Positions 43,291-53,555 are shown, numbered from the stretch's first letter. The stretch: 64,000 nt of DNA from Flavobacterium franklandianum (GCF_007097365.1 NZ_VJZR01000003.1:124001-188000); one strand, 5' to 3'. Notes: generated by a model from the sequence alone, not told the origin. Translations and numbers: made by a program.

Positions 43291-44385
43291 ATGAAAGCAG
43301 GAATTGTAGGATTACCAAATGTTGGAAAATCAACATTATTCAATTGTTTATCCAATGCTAAAGCGCAAAGTGCCAACTTTCCGTTTTGTACTATCGAACC
43401 GAATATTGGTGTGGTAAATGTACCAGATCCTCGTATCAATAAATTGGAAGAATTAGTAAAACCAGAACGCGTTCAAATGGCCACCGTTGATATCGTAGAT
43501 ATTGCAGGTTTGGTTAAAGGAGCAAGTAAAGGCGAGGGTTTAGGAAATCAATTTCTTGGAAACATCAGAGAATGTAACGCCATTATTCACGTTTTGCGTT
43601 GTTTTGATAATGATAATATTGTTCACGTTGACGGAAATGTAAATCCAATTCGCGATAAAGAAACGATCGATATCGAATTGCAATTAAAAGATTTGGAAAA
43701 CGTTGATAAACGTCTCGAAAAAGTAAATCGTGCTGCCAAAACAGGAAATAAAGAAGCGCAAGTTGAAAAAGCACTTTTAGATAGAATCAGGGAAACGTTG
43801 CTTCAAGCAAAATCGGCAAGAACCGTAGTCCCTCAAGGCAATGATGAAGAAGTTTTGATGGAAAGTTTTCAATTGATTACCGCAAAACCAGTTTTATATG
43901 TGTGTAATGTGGACGAAAATTCAGCTGTAAACGGAAACGCTTATGTAGATCAAGTTCGCGAATTGGTAAAAGACGAAGATGCCGAAGTGATTATCCTTTC
44001 GGTAGGAGCAGAGGCCGATATTACAGAACTAGAAAGCTACGAAGAGCGTCAGGTTTTTTTAGAAGATATGGGATTGACTGAACCAGGTTCGGCGGTTTTA
44101 ATTCGTGCGGCTTATAAATTATTGAAACAACAAACTTATTTTACTGCAGGTGTAAAAGAAGTTCGTGCTTGGACAATCAATATTGGAGCCACTGCGCCAC
44201 AATCTGCAGGAGTAATCCACACTGATTTCGAAAAAGGATTCATCCGTGCGGAGGTTATTGCATTCGAAGATTTCGTTCAATACGGTTCAGAAGCCAAATG
44301 CAAAGAAGCTGGAAAATTCAAAGTGGAAGGAAAAGAATATATTGTTAAGGATGGCGATGTAATGCATTTCCGTTTTAACGTGTAA
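43291..44385 (+). CDS. ychF: Redox-regulated ATPase YchF (Obg-like)
   Basis: The 364-residue protein has the G1 motif GLPNVGKST (6-14), DIAGLVKGASKGEGLGN (switch II), a coiled-coil insert (about 125-170) and the C-terminal TGS-like domain ending in DGDVMHFRFNV. YchF/OLA1 prefers ATP over GTP and associates with ribosomes; it responds to oxidative stress in other species. Its length and motif set are normal. A terminator follows. Confidence 0.95.
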   Translation: MKAGIVGLPNVGKSTLFNCLSNAKAQSANFPFCTIEPNIGVVNVPDPRINKLEELVKPERVQMATVDIVDIAGLVKGASKGEGLGNQFLGNIRECNAIIHVLRCFDNDNIVHVDGNVNPIRDKETIDIELQLKDLENVDKRLEKVNRAAKTGNKEAQVEKALLDRIRETLLQAKSARTVVPQGNDEEVLMESFQLITAKPVLYVCNVDENSAVNGNAYVDQVRELVKDEDAEVIILSVGAEADITELESYEERQVFLEDMGLTEPGSAVLIRAAYKLLKQQTYFTAGVKEVRAWTINIGATAPQSAGVIHTDFEKGFIRAEVIAFEDFVQYGSEAKCKEAGKFKVEGKEYIVKDGDVMHFRFNV

Positions 44386-44421
44386 GAAAGATAAAAGAGA
44401 ATAGACTATTAGATAATAGAT

Positions 44422-44451
44422 AAAAACTGCTTAAGCAATTGGGCAGTTTTT
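44422..44451 (+). terminator. Terminator of ychF
   Basis: The stem AAAAACTGC with GCAGTTTTT, a 12-base loop and a T run at 44447-44455 lie 37 bases after the ychF stop. Confidence 0.65.
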
Positions 44452-44455
44452 TTTT

Positions 44456-44610
44456 GGACCTATTTCCCGCTTTCCACTCCGCCATTTTTTCGTCTTTCCA
44501 TTTTTTCAAAGGCAAAAAAGGAGCTTCCGTTGGTCGCTCTTTTGCGCCAAGAAAAAAGAGGCAATCCTCTCAAAATGGGTTTCGTTGCAATCGGGGGTAA
44601 AAATCAAGTT
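44456..44610. repeat. Candidate interspersed palindromic element
   Basis: The segment from CCTATTTCCCGCTTTCC to GTTGCAATCGGGGG carries an internal imperfect hairpin (around 44510-44548, GGCAAAAAAGGAGC against GCTCTTTTGCGCC). Its flanks resemble the outer parts of the element at 6675-6810 in type (pyrimidine-rich TTTCC opening, GCAATC-type close). There is no coding frame. This is a pattern match, not proven homology. Confidence 0.4.
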
Positions 44611-44691
44611 TAGAAATCAAAAACAATAAATCCGCTTTATCAGTCTAATCTGTGTCCCATTTTTTTATTACTTTTATAAAAAAAAGTCACT

Positions 44692-45213
44692 ATGAAAATC
44701 ATCGCCTTTGCAGGAAGCAACAGTCAAAATTCCATAAATAAAAAATTAGCCACTTATGCAGCTTCACTATTCGAAAATGCTGAAGTAGATGTATTGGATT
44801 TAAATGATTACGAAATGCCTTTATTTGGTGTAGATATCGAAGTAGGAATTGGGCAACATCCATTGGCACAATCCTTTCTAGCGAAAATTGCCACCGCCGA
44901 TATTCTAGTAGTTTCCCTAGCTGAAAATAATGGAAATTACTCTGTGGCTTTCAAAAATGTTTTCGACTGGTGTTCTAGAATTGGTGCCAAAGTATTTCAG
45001 GAAAAACCTATGCTGTTAATGGCTACTTCGCCCGGAGCGAGAGGAGGGGCATCGGTTCTTGAAATTGCCAAAAGTGCTTTTCCACGTTATGGAGCAGATA
45101 TTAAAGCTACGTTTTCCTTGCCTAGTTTTAATGATAATTTTGATGTTGAAAAAGGAAGAATTTCGAATGAAGAATTGGATAAGCAGTTGAAGGAAATTGT
45201 TAAAGGTTTTTAA
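44692..45213 (+). CDS. NADPH-dependent FMN reductase
   Basis: The 173-residue flavodoxin-like fold protein has the phosphate-binding start IIAFAGSNSQNSINKKLA, the middle NNGNYSVAFKNVFDWCSR and the late ATSPGARGGASVLEIAK. It reduces FMN or quinone-like substrates with NAD(P)H as a homodimer or tetramer in the cytoplasm. The physiological substrate is unknown. It stands alone, 152 bases before the topoisomerase genes. Confidence 0.88.
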   Translation: MKIIAFAGSNSQNSINKKLATYAASLFENAEVDVLDLNDYEMPLFGVDIEVGIGQHPLAQSFLAKIATADILVVSLAENNGNYSVAFKNVFDWCSRIGAKVFQEKPMLLMATSPGARGGASVLEIAKSAFPRYGADIKATFSLPSFNDNFDVEKGRISNEELDKQLKEIVKGF

Positions 45214-45292
45214 TCCAAAACATAAAATCCACTGTCAAAAACATTCTTAATAACTTTGACATTTCCTTCTTTCAAATTTTATCAAATTACAC

Positions 45293-45300
45293 TATATTAG
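45293..45300 (+). promoter_or_regulatory. Possible -7 box of the topoisomerase IV genes
   Basis: TATATTAG is one base off TAnnTTTG and lies 66 bases before parE. The evidence is weak. Confidence 0.3.
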
Positions 45301-45365
45301 CACACCCGAGTTCAATGCAAAAAGCTTTGAACGAATAGAACGTAGTAAATTCGATAAAATTTAAA

Positions 45366-47228
45366 ATGTCAGATCAAACCCAATATAACGAAGATAACAT
45401 TCGGTCACTAGACTGGAAAGAACACATCAGAATGCGTCCCGGAATGTACATCGGTAAACTCGGTGACGGTTCTTCGCCAGACGATGGTATTTACATTCTT
45501 CTTAAAGAAGTTATGGATAATTGTATCGACGAATTCGTTATGGGAGCTGGGAAAACCATCGAGGTAACCATCAAGGATAAAACGGTTACTGTTCGCGATT
45601 ACGGTCGAGGAATTCCCCTTGGAAAAGTGATTGATGTGGTTTCTAAGATGAATACGGGTGGGAAATACGATTCTTTGGCCTTCAAAAAATCCGTCGGTTT
45701 GAATGGCGTTGGGACAAAAGCAGTGAATGCTTTGTCCAGTTATTTTCGTGTGGAATCCGTTCGGGATGAAAAACAAAAAGCCGCTGAATTTTCAGGAGGA
45801 AATCTGGTTTTGGATGAAGAAATTATCGAAACCACCAAACGTAAAGGAACGAAAGTAACCTTTATTCCCGATGAAACAATTTTCAAAAATTACAAATTCC
45901 GTTACGAGTACATCATCAAAATGCTCAAAAACTATTGTTACTTAAACAATGGTTTGACCATATTATTCAACGGCGAAAAATATTTTTCGGAAAATGGATT
46001 GAAAGATTTGTTAGAGGAAACCATTAGCGTTGAAGATTTAGAATATCCAATCATTCACCTGAAAGGCGACGACATCGAAATCGCCTTGACACACAGCAAA
46101 ACACAATATTCCGAAGAATATCACTCCTTTGTAAACGGACAAAATACCACACAAGGAGGAACACATTTGGCTGCTTATCGCGAAGCCATTGTAAAAACCA
46201 TTCGAGAGTTTTACAACAAACCATTCGAAGCTTCGGATGTTCGAAAGTCCATTGTTACTGCGATTAGCATCAAAGTAATGGAACCGGTTTTCGAATCACA
46301 AACCAAGACCAAATTAGGTTCGACCGATATGGGTTCAGATCCAGGAATGCCTTCGGTTCGTACTTTTGTAAATGATTTTGTAAAAAACAAATTAGACAGT
46401 TATTTGCATAAAAACCCAACAACTTCCGATGCGTTGTTGCGTAAAATTTTGCAAGCCGAGCGAGAACGTAAAGAACTTTCTGGCATTCGAAAACTAGCTA
46501 CAGATCGAGCCAAAAAAGCCAATTTGCACAACAAAAAATTAAGAGATTGTCGAGCGCATCTTCCCGATACTAAGAATCCAAAAAATTTGGACAGCACACT
46601 TTTTATTACCGAAGGAGATTCGGCTTCGGGTTCTATCACCAAATCGCGTGATGTGAATACACAAGCAGTTTTCAGTCTTCGAGGCAAGCCTTTGAATTGT
46701 TACGGAATGAGCAAAAAAATTGTGTATGAAAACGAAGAATTCAATTTGTTGCAAGCAGCTTTGGATATCGAAGATGGTTTGGAAAAATTGCGTTACAACA
46801 ACATTGTAATCGCTACTGATGCCGATGTCGATGGAATGCACATTCGATTATTATTGATTACTTTTTTCCTGCAATTTTTTCCTGAATTAATCAAGGAAGG
46901 GCATTTGTATATTCTGCAAACGCCACTTTTCAGGGTTCGAAACAAGAAAGAAACTATCTATTGTTATTCTGATGAAGAAAGAAGAGCAGCCATAGAAAAA
47001 CTGAAACCAAAACCAGAGATCACCCGATTTAAAGGATTAGGAGAAATATCGCCAGACGAATTCAAGAATTTTATTGGAGAAACCATTCGATTGGATCCTA
47101 TTATGATGGACAAAAATACTTCGGTGGAGCAGTTGTTGTCTTTTTATATGGGAAAAAATACGCCTGACCGACAAGAATTTATCATCAAGAATTTGAAGGT
47201 GGAACTAGATGCGATAGAGGCGAGTTAA
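45366..47228 (+). CDS. parE: DNA topoisomerase IV subunit B
   Basis: This 620-residue type IIA topoisomerase ATPase subunit has GHKL motifs [10 protein letters not shown] and RDYGRGIP, the TOPRIM motif TEGDSASGS (about 413-421) and [10 protein letters not shown] with metal-binding Asp residues. It is shorter than GyrB and matches the Bacteroidota ParE form, which begins with the [10 protein letters not shown] segment. The ParC gene follows after 28 bases, which fits topoisomerase IV, whose job is to decatenate chromosomes. Confidence 0.93.
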   Translation: MSDQTQYNEDNIRSLDWKEHIRMRPGMYIGKLGDGSSPDDGIYILLKEVMDNCIDEFVMGAGKTIEVTIKDKTVTVRDYGRGIPLGKVIDVVSKMNTGGKYDSLAFKKSVGLNGVGTKAVNALSSYFRVESVRDEKQKAAEFSGGNLVLDEEIIETTKRKGTKVTFIPDETIFKNYKFRYEYIIKMLKNYCYLNNGLTILFNGEKYFSENGLKDLLEETISVEDLEYPIIHLKGDDIEIALTHSKTQYSEEYHSFVNGQNTTQGGTHLAAYREAIVKTIREFYNKPFEASDVRKSIVTAISIKVMEPVFESQTKTKLGSTDMGSDPGMPSVRTFVNDFVKNKLDSYLHKNPTTSDALLRKILQAERERKELSGIRKLATDRAKKANLHNKKLRDCRAHLPDTKNPKNLDSTLFITEGDSASGSITKSRDVNTQAVFSLRGKPLNCYGMSKKIVYENEEFNLLQAALDIEDGLEKLRYNNIVIATDADVDGMHIRLLLITFFLQFFPELIKEGHLYILQTPLFRVRNKKETIYCYSDEERRAAIEKLKPKPEITRFKGLGEISPDEFKNFIGETIRLDPIMMDKNTSVEQLLSFYMGKNTPDRQEFIIKNLKVELDAIEAS

Positions 47229-47256
47229 TTACGGAATTTAAGATTTTAGAAATTAA

Positions 47257-49962
47257 ATGGACGAAGACGAAGATAACATTATCCCAAACGAAGACGACGC
47301 TAACCAAGAGTTAGATGACTCAACTAACGAAGAAGGATTCGAAGACATAAAAACTTCAAGTGGGATGCAGCATTTTTACGAAAATAACGACGAAGGAGGC
47401 GATACCATTACCAAAGTTACAGGAATGTACAAAGACTGGTTTTTGGATTATGCTTCTTATGTAATTTTGGAGCGCGCTGTTCCCGCCATCGAGGACGGTT
47501 TCAAACCCGTTCAACGTAGAATTATGCACTCGCTCAAAGAGTTGGATGACGGCCGTTACAACAAGGTGGCGAACGTTGTTGGGCACACGATGCAATACCA
47601 TCCGCACGGAGACCAGAGTATTGGCGATGCGATGGTGCAAATTGGCCAAAAAGAATTGCTGATTGATTGCCAAGGAAACTGGGGAAATATCCTAACAGGA
47701 GATGGTGCTGCAGCTTCTCGTTACATTGAAGCGCGTTTGTCGAAATTTGCTTTGGAAGTCTTGTATTCTCCAAAAATTACCGATTGGGGCGTTTCCTATG
47801 ATGGTCGTCGTGCCGAACCCAATAATCTTCCCGTAAAATTCCCATTGCTTTTGGCACAAGGAGCAGAGGGGATTGCGGTAGGTCTTTCGACGAAAGTTTT
47901 ACCTCATAACTTCAATGAATTAATAGATGCTTCTATTAAAATTTTAAAAGGAAAATCCTTTACAATTTACCCCGATTTTATGACGGCGGGAATTGCGGAT
48001 GTGTCCAATTATAATGATGGAATGCGTGGCGGACGTGTTCGTGTTCGTGCCAAAATTGCTCAATTGGATAAAAATATTTTGGTAATTACACAGATTCCAT
48101 TTTCGACCAATACGACGACTTTGATTGACAGTATTTTGAAAGCCAACGAAAAAGGGAAAATCAAAATCAAGAAAATCGAAGACAATACGGCTGCCGAGGT
48201 AGAGATATTAATTCATCTTTTTCCAGGAGTTTCTCCAGATAAAACCATCGATGCTTTGTTTGCTTTTACGGCTTGCGAAACCTCGGTGGCACCATTAGGC
48301 TGCGTGATTGAAGATAATAAACCCTTGTTTGTAGGTGTTTCTAAAATGTTGCAAATTTCGACAGAACGAACGGTTCAATTACTGAAAAGTGAGCTTGAAA
48401 TTCAGTTGAAAGAACTCGAAGAGCAATGGCATTTTCTTTCTTTGGAACGCATTTTTATCGAAAATAAAATCTACCGTGATATTGAAGACAAAACGACTCG
48501 TGAAGATGTAATAAAAGCGGTTGATGACGGATTAAAACCGTTTACACAAAACTTAAAAAGAGCCGTAACCGAAGACGATATTCTTCGTTTGTTAGACATT
48601 CGAATTATGCGTATTTCGAAATTTGACAGTAACAAAGCACAAGATAAAATTGAAGCTTTAGAAAGCGATATCGAACAAGTAAAATTCGACTTGGAGCATT
48701 TAATCGACTTTGCAATTGCTTATTTTACAAAGTTAAAAGAGAAGTACGGAAAAGGTAGAGAACGCCAAACCGAATTACGTAGTTTCGATAATATTGAAGC
48801 GACAAAAGTGGCTTTGAGAAACACGAAACTATACGTCAATAGGGATGAAGGCTTTATTGGAACTGGGTTGAAGAAAGATGAATACGTAACGGATTGTTCC
48901 GATATAGATGATGTGATTGTTTTTCTCCGTGACGGAAATATGATGATTTGCAAAGTCGATGAAAAGAAATTCGTTGGAAAAGACATTATTCACGTGGCTA
49001 TTTTTGACAAAAGCGACAAACGCACGATTTACAATATGATTTATCGTGACGGAAAATCTGGTCCAGCTTACATCAAGCGATTCAATGTTTCGGGAGTTAC
49101 ACGAGATAAATTATACGATTTGACCAATGAAACCAAAGGTTCACAAATCTTGTATTTTACTTGTAATCCAAATGGTGAAGCCGAAGTAATTACGATTCTT
49201 TTACGTCAAATAGGAACCATCAAAAAACTGAAATGGGATGTCGATTTTGCCACAATGGCAATCAAAGGACGTGCTTCGAAGGGGAATTTGGTTAGTAAAT
49301 ATCCAATCAAGAAAATCGAAATCAAGGAAAAAGGAATTTCAACTTTGAAACCTAGAAAGATATGGTTTGATGACACGGTTCAAAAATTAAATGTGGATGC
49401 CAGAGGAGAATTATTGGGCGAATTCAGACCAAACGACAAGATTCTAGTAATTTCTCAAACAGGAAAATTAAAAGTCATTATTCCAGAATTATCTACTCAT
49501 TTCGATGAAGATATGGTTGTTATGGAGAAATGGCATCCCAAAAAACCAATTTCGGCCATTTATTACGATGGCGAAAAAGAACGTTATTATATTAAAAGAT
49601 TCTTGATAGAAAGCGAGGGTAAAGAAGAAGTTTTCATCACAGAACATCCTAAATCGCAATTAGAAATTGTTTCCACTGATTATCGTCCGATGGCCGAATT
49701 GGTTTTTACAAAAGTAAAAGGCGTTCAAAAAGAAAATCAAACGGTAGATATCGAGAGTTTCATCGCTGTAAAAGGCTTGAAAGCGCTAGGAAATCAATTG
49801 ACGACTGATAAGTTGAAACAAGTTAATTTGCTAGAATCGTTGCCTTATGAAGAACCAGAAGAAGTTGTTCCCGAAGAATTAGAAGTACGAGGCAATACCA
49901 ATATTGACGATGGAAATATTCAACTCGATGATGACGGTCAGATTACTTTAAGTTTAGAATAA
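47257..49962 (+). CDS. parC: DNA topoisomerase IV subunit A
   Basis: The 901-residue protein has an acidic N-terminal extension (about 1-45), then the breakage-reunion domain with VLERAVPAIEDGFKPVQRRIM, VGHTMQYHPHGD and the catalytic Tyr in AASRYIEARL. A C-terminal beta-pinwheel-like part (about 540-860) and an acidic tail (EEPEEVVPEELEVRG) complete it. It lacks an obvious GyrA-box of the QRRGGKG type, in keeping with ParC. It is encoded 28 bases after parE, and the two form the tetramer. Confidence 0.93.
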   Translation: MDEDEDNIIPNEDDANQELDDSTNEEGFEDIKTSSGMQHFYENNDEGGDTITKVTGMYKDWFLDYASYVILERAVPAIEDGFKPVQRRIMHSLKELDDGRYNKVANVVGHTMQYHPHGDQSIGDAMVQIGQKELLIDCQGNWGNILTGDGAAASRYIEARLSKFALEVLYSPKITDWGVSYDGRRAEPNNLPVKFPLLLAQGAEGIAVGLSTKVLPHNFNELIDASIKILKGKSFTIYPDFMTAGIADVSNYNDGMRGGRVRVRAKIAQLDKNILVITQIPFSTNTTTLIDSILKANEKGKIKIKKIEDNTAAEVEILIHLFPGVSPDKTIDALFAFTACETSVAPLGCVIEDNKPLFVGVSKMLQISTERTVQLLKSELEIQLKELEEQWHFLSLERIFIENKIYRDIEDKTTREDVIKAVDDGLKPFTQNLKRAVTEDDILRLLDIRIMRISKFDSNKAQDKIEALESDIEQVKFDLEHLIDFAIAYFTKLKEKYGKGRERQTELRSFDNIEATKVALRNTKLYVNRDEGFIGTGLKKDEYVTDCSDIDDVIVFLRDGNMMICKVDEKKFVGKDIIHVAIFDKSDKRTIYNMIYRDGKSGPAYIKRFNVSGVTRDKLYDLTNETKGSQILYFTCNPNGEAEVITILLRQIGTIKKLKWDVDFATMAIKGRASKGNLVSKYPIKKIEIKEKGISTLKPRKIWFDDTVQKLNVDARGELLGEFRPNDKILVISQTGKLKVIIPELSTHFDEDMVVMEKWHPKKPISAIYYDGEKERYYIKRFLIESEGKEEVFITEHPKSQLEIVSTDYRPMAELVFTKVKGVQKENQTVDIESFIAVKGLKALGNQLTTDKLKQVNLLESLPYEEPEEVVPEELEVRGNTNIDDGNIQLDDDGQITLSLE

Positions 49963-49988
49963 AAAAAGCTCCGAAAGGAGCTTTTTTT
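49961..49988 (+). terminator. Terminator of parE-parC
   Basis: A perfect 12-bp stem (AAAAAAAGCTCC, loop GAAA, GGAGCTTTTTTT) begins inside the stop codon of parC. Confidence 0.8.
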
Positions 49989-50096
49989 GTGTTGAGATGC
50001 TTAAAATTTGGTATTTACTCAATTTTGCTTTAACAATGAACAATAATTTATTCGTATTTCGATTAAATTAAAATATGATTGTATTCGAAAACAATT

Positions 50097-51485
50097 TTAT
50101 TTCTTAATAAATTTCCAAGTAGTTGTAATTTCGCCAATTCTTAAGTTGCATAAATAGAATCCTTTAGACAAGTTGGAAACGTCAATTGATAATTTTTCAG
50201 CGGAAGTTACATATTTTGAATAAGACACTATTTTTTCGCCAGAAATTGAATATATATTTATAACTGAATCTCCTGAAACAGTATCAGATAAATTAATATT
50301 TAAAGTAGTATCAACTTCTGTTGGATAAAATTCACCCAACTTCAATTTATGATCTTCTATACCTAAATTAGGACAGGCTGTCGAAATCACTCCTTGTGCT
50401 GTAACGTTTAGAGTAGCTCCTGCTCCACAAGTTGCATTTGGAATAAAAGTAACTACATCGGCTACTGGAAATATTGTATAGGTATAAGATGGTTTTGTAG
50501 CCGTCAGTTTGTCCAGACCAGTTACAGCTGTTGGTGTTGCCCCTTTTGTGCAACCATCAAATTTTACTGATGTAGTTCCAGAACCTTCATTAACAGGACT
50601 TGAAATAGTAGTTATTTGTTCAAAATTACAATTCTCAACATAACAAGTTGTACCGCTATTTCCGGCACCCAATCCAACAGCCGAAGCACCTGAAACACTA
50701 GTTTTGAAATAACAATTTAGTACGTGCAATTCGGCATTTCTGGCTCTTGGCATTCTGGCTTTACAACCTTCTGCCCAATAACAATTTTGAAAAGTTACAC
50801 TGAATCTGCCATCAGAAGCAGGCATATCATCAGTTGATGAACCTACTAAATTTGAAAAGCGATGGTCAGAAGAACCACCTGAACCGCCTGCGATTGCTGG
50901 TTTTAAATAGGTAAATTTACACCAAGAAACCGTGATGTTATCGGCCTGTCCCTTAATGTCAAAATTACCATCCATTCCGTCTTGAAACTCGCAGTGATCT
51001 ACCCAAATGTTTCGACCTTCGTTAGTAAGATTGTCTCGGCCATCGCAATCAAAAGCACCTGGACCTTCAAAAATAAGGTTTCGGATAATTACATTGTTGG
51101 AACCTGCTTTTATATAAAGAATTCCTGAATTTGCTGCCGATGTTGAAGAATCACTAGCCGATGGAGGTTTAGAATTGATGGTTATCTTATTGTTTCTTAG
51201 TTTTGCTCCAGGCATTCCTATAATAGTCTTGTTTGACAACAAAACACTAGTATAGTCACAGTCGATAGTTCCAGAAACTAATATTATAGAATTTATAACC
51301 GCAGTTGAATTTAGGGCTGTTTTTAATGCGCTATAGGTTGAAACTGTTACCGTATTAGAAACTGTGGGATTCCCTCCTCCTGTAGTAGTTGCTCCAAAAC
51401 CCTCGGGATTGGACATATAATAATTCTGACCTGAAGTATAATTTAGAAAAAATATAAATGCAACAACAAAAACAATTTTTTTCAT
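50097..51485 (-). CDS. Secreted pectate lyase, PL1 family, with T9SS tail
   Basis: The 462-residue protein has a signal peptide (about 1-19), a right-handed beta-helix of the PL1 kind (about 20-380, with WVDHCEFQDGMDGNFDIKGQADNITVSWCKF as the conserved calcium and catalytic region, and ARMPRARNAELHVLNCYF) and a C-terminal T9SS sorting domain (about 385-462, INIYSISGEKI, SKGFYLCNL, TTTWKFIKK). It should cut polygalacturonate by beta-elimination outside the cell. A LacI-type operator lies over its promoter. Confidence 0.92.
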   Translation of the reverse strand: MKKIVFVVAFIFFLNYTSGQNYYMSNPEGFGATTTGGGNPTVSNTVTVSTYSALKTALNSTAVINSIILVSGTIDCDYTSVLLSNKTIIGMPGAKLRNNKITINSKPPSASDSSTSAANSGILYIKAGSNNVIIRNLIFEGPGAFDCDGRDNLTNEGRNIWVDHCEFQDGMDGNFDIKGQADNITVSWCKFTYLKPAIAGGSGGSSDHRFSNLVGSSTDDMPASDGRFSVTFQNCYWAEGCKARMPRARNAELHVLNCYFKTSVSGASAVGLGAGNSGTTCYVENCNFEQITTISSPVNEGSGTTSVKFDGCTKGATPTAVTGLDKLTATKPSYTYTIFPVADVVTFIPNATCGAGATLNVTAQGVISTACPNLGIEDHKLKLGEFYPTEVDTTLNINLSDTVSGDSVINIYSISGEKIVSYSKYVTSAEKLSIDVSNLSKGFYLCNLRIGEITTTWKFIKK

Positions 51486-51564
51486 TTCTTGGTGGGGTTT
51501 AATAAGTTTATAATTAGGATTTTTATATAATTCAACTAACTGATTTAATGGTAGAATATAAAAA

Positions 51565-51578
51565 TGTAATCGATTACA
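51565..51578. promoter_or_regulatory. LacI-type operator, site 1
   Basis: TGTAATCGATTACA is a perfect 14-base palindrome. It matches three other sites in the window at the core AATCGATWACA. It lies just after the -7 box of the pectate lyase gene, over the expected transcription start. Confidence 0.75.
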
Positions 51579-51584
51579 AATATA
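51577..51584 (-). promoter_or_regulatory. -7 promoter box of the PL1 gene
   Basis: On the minus strand this reads TATATTTG, a perfect TAnnTTTG box. It overlaps operator site 1 by two bases and lies about 90 bases before the start codon. Confidence 0.6.
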
Positions 51585-51828
51585 ATGATATAATTTGAAA
51601 ATAATAATAAAATCTGAATTTTGAAGTTTTAACTGAAATGTACTATCTCTAAAAAAAAATAGTCGAGAAATAAGTATGATTGATTATGTGGTGAAATAGT
51701 ACAAAAAAAATATTTCTTAAACGCATTGTCTTAAAAATCAAAATATTGATTATCCTTTAAAAAAAAAGTCATATTGAAGACTTCAACCTAGAAAAAAGGA
51801 TTTTAGTTTTTAAAAGCAAAAGGATTTT

Positions 51829-52563
51829 TTAATTCTTAATATATTTTCCTAAATCGAGGTTGGTTTTCTTTAATTCAGTTATTGCAATCTTAGCAATTTC
51901 AGTAGCTCCTTTGACATTTAGATGGGTATTGTCTTCTTTTCCTGCGGGAAAAAAAAGATTTTCACCTACTTTATAATGCAAATGCAATTGTTTAGATTTC
52001 TCAGGCCCATATTTCATTTCTAATATTTCCGTATAATATTCCATATCTATAAAAGGAACATTGTACTCCTGGGCTACCAAACGAGCTTCAAGAGTATAAT
52101 CGGCGTGTGTACTAATTAAGACACCTTGTTCGTTGAAATTTCTTCGTGTTATAGAAGAAAATATAATTGGAGTTGCGCCTTTTTCTCTCGTTTGAGTCAC
52201 AAAGCGAATCAGATTATGGCGATAAGCAGTATGAGGATTGGTATAGCGTGTAGAATCGGTTACTTTTCCGTCATTATGTCCGAATTGTATGAAAACATAA
52301 TCTCCCTTTTTAAGGGAATTGTAAACCGCATCCCAAAGTTTTAGATCTATATAACTTTTTGTACTACGTCCGTTTACGGCTCTATTATCGATTGTAATAT
52401 TATCATTGAAAAATAGTGGCAACATTTGTCCCCAACCGCGTTCTGGATTTTCATTTGCTAAAGGTTTATTGGCCATTGTTGAATCTCCAATGCCATAAAT
52501 GGTTGGTTTTTGGGCTAAGCAGTTTAGGGAAACTAACATTAGAAAAATTGAAATTCGTATCAT
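51829..52563 (-). CDS. Rhamnogalacturonan acetylesterase, CE12 (SGNH hydrolase)
   Basis: A signal peptide (about 1-18, cut near CLAQ) is followed in this 244-residue protein by the four SGNH blocks: GIGDSTM with the nucleophile Ser, AVNGRSTKSY, FGHNDGK and DNTHLN with the catalytic His. These, with the RGWGQMLPLFF segment, fit the CE12 rhamnogalacturonan acetylesterases, which remove acetyl groups from pectin. It lies 11 bases downstream of the pectinesterase gene in the same strand, so it is part of the pectin operon. Confidence 0.9.
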   Translation of the reverse strand: MIRISIFLMLVSLNCLAQKPTIYGIGDSTMANKPLANENPERGWGQMLPLFFNDNITIDNRAVNGRSTKSYIDLKLWDAVYNSLKKGDYVFIQFGHNDGKVTDSTRYTNPHTAYRHNLIRFVTQTREKGATPIIFSSITRRNFNEQGVLISTHADYTLEARLVAQEYNVPFIDMEYYTEILEMKYGPEKSKQLHLHYKVGENLFFPAGKEDNTHLNVKGATEIAKIAITELKKTNLDLGKYIKN

Positions 52564-52574
52564 ATATTTATATA

Positions 52575-53555
52575 TTATTTTTTAGTATTTCTAAATAAAT
52601 CGTTTATTGTTTTGGAAAAATTCAATCCCATACAATTTTCGACAGTATACTTTTTTGCTTCTGATTTTTTTAATTGATGTGACCAAATAACTCTTTTGTC
52701 GGGTTGAAATCCTGTGCCATTGCATATATATTCGGCGTAAAAAGCTGTTTTTTCTGCTTCGGGTTTGGACCAATTATGCCAACCGTCGGGTGTTATATGG
52801 TTGCCCATTTCGCAATTGATAAAAACCGCTTTGGCATAAATTCGCCAAGGTCTTCCCAAATAAACTTTGGTTACTTTTGGGTCTGCGGTTAGTTTACAAT
52901 TTTTGAAAACATATCCAAACGCGGTATTTTGAGGTGTTGAAGCGGCTGTTATATAGGAATTACTTTTGCTGTGAATGGTACAATTTTCGAATAAAACAGT
53001 AGCATCTCCAAAAATAAAATCAGTAGTTCCTTCGATATAACAATCTTTAAAATAGTTCTTGCTTCCTTCACCCGATGTGTACAGCGTATCTTGATTTCCT
53101 AATAGGGAACAGTTGCTAATTATGACTCTATCAGCATTGACATTCAATGCAACTGCCTGACCCACTTCGCCTGAGGTGTTTTGAATGGTTAAATTTTTGG
53201 CTATAAAATCATTGCCTTCGACTAAAACAGTGTAGGTGTGAAAAGTGCTGTTTCGACCGATATTTATTTTGTTGAAATAATCGTCATACGTGATAATTGT
53301 TTTTTCTCGGCTTTCGCCAATTAATGAAATTTTAGGATTCCAGGAATGGATTTTTACTTTTTCATAGTACACGCCATTCTTTACAAAAATGGTAATTCTT
53401 TCAGACGGAAATGCTTTTGCTGCATTCACGGCTTCTTGAATTGTGATAAAATCACCGTTGCCGTTTTTGTCAACAACAATGTTAAATTCGTCTTTTAGGA
53501 CTTTTTTATTATCAAGAATTGGTTTTTCGGTTACAACTTCAGTTTTTTTTTCCAA
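52575..53555 (-). CDS. Pectinesterase (CE8) part of a split PL10-CE8 protein
   Basis: The 326 residues make a pectin methylesterase beta-helix with QAVALN, GNQDTLY, CYIEGTTDFIFG with the catalytic Asp, and YLGRPWR. It removes methyl groups from homogalacturonan. It has no signal peptide and no ATG near the start; the frame opens at a TTG inside the end of the PL10 gene, in a run of nine A. One extra A would join both frames into one protein of about 680 residues. I read it as the second half of a PL10-CE8 fusion broken by a frameshift or by a sequence error. Confidence 0.85.
   Translation of the reverse strand: MEKKTEVVTEKPILDNKKVLKDEFNIVVDKNGNGDFITIQEAVNAAKAFPSERITIFVKNGVYYEKVKIHSWNPKISLIGESREKTIITYDDYFNKINIGRNSTFHTYTVLVEGNDFIAKNLTIQNTSGEVGQAVALNVNADRVIISNCSLLGNQDTLYTSGEGSKNYFKDCYIEGTTDFIFGDATVLFENCTIHSKSNSYITAASTPQNTAFGYVFKNCKLTADPKVTKVYLGRPWRIYAKAVFINCEMGNHITPDGWHNWSKPEAEKTAFYAEYICNGTGFQPDKRVIWSHQLKKSEAKKYTVENCMGLNFSKTINDLFRNTKK

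Larger units (their letters stand above)
51486..51828. other. Regulatory gap upstream of the PL1 gene
   Basis: This 343-base stretch has no coding potential. It contains the promoter and operator of the PL1 gene (51565-51584) and a very AT-rich half toward the acetylesterase gene. Confidence 0.5.

Noticed and set aside
53531..53555. CE8 as an independent gene with a TTG start
   Set aside because: There is no signal peptide, no leader, and the frame starts inside the PL10 gene; a broken fusion explains all three.
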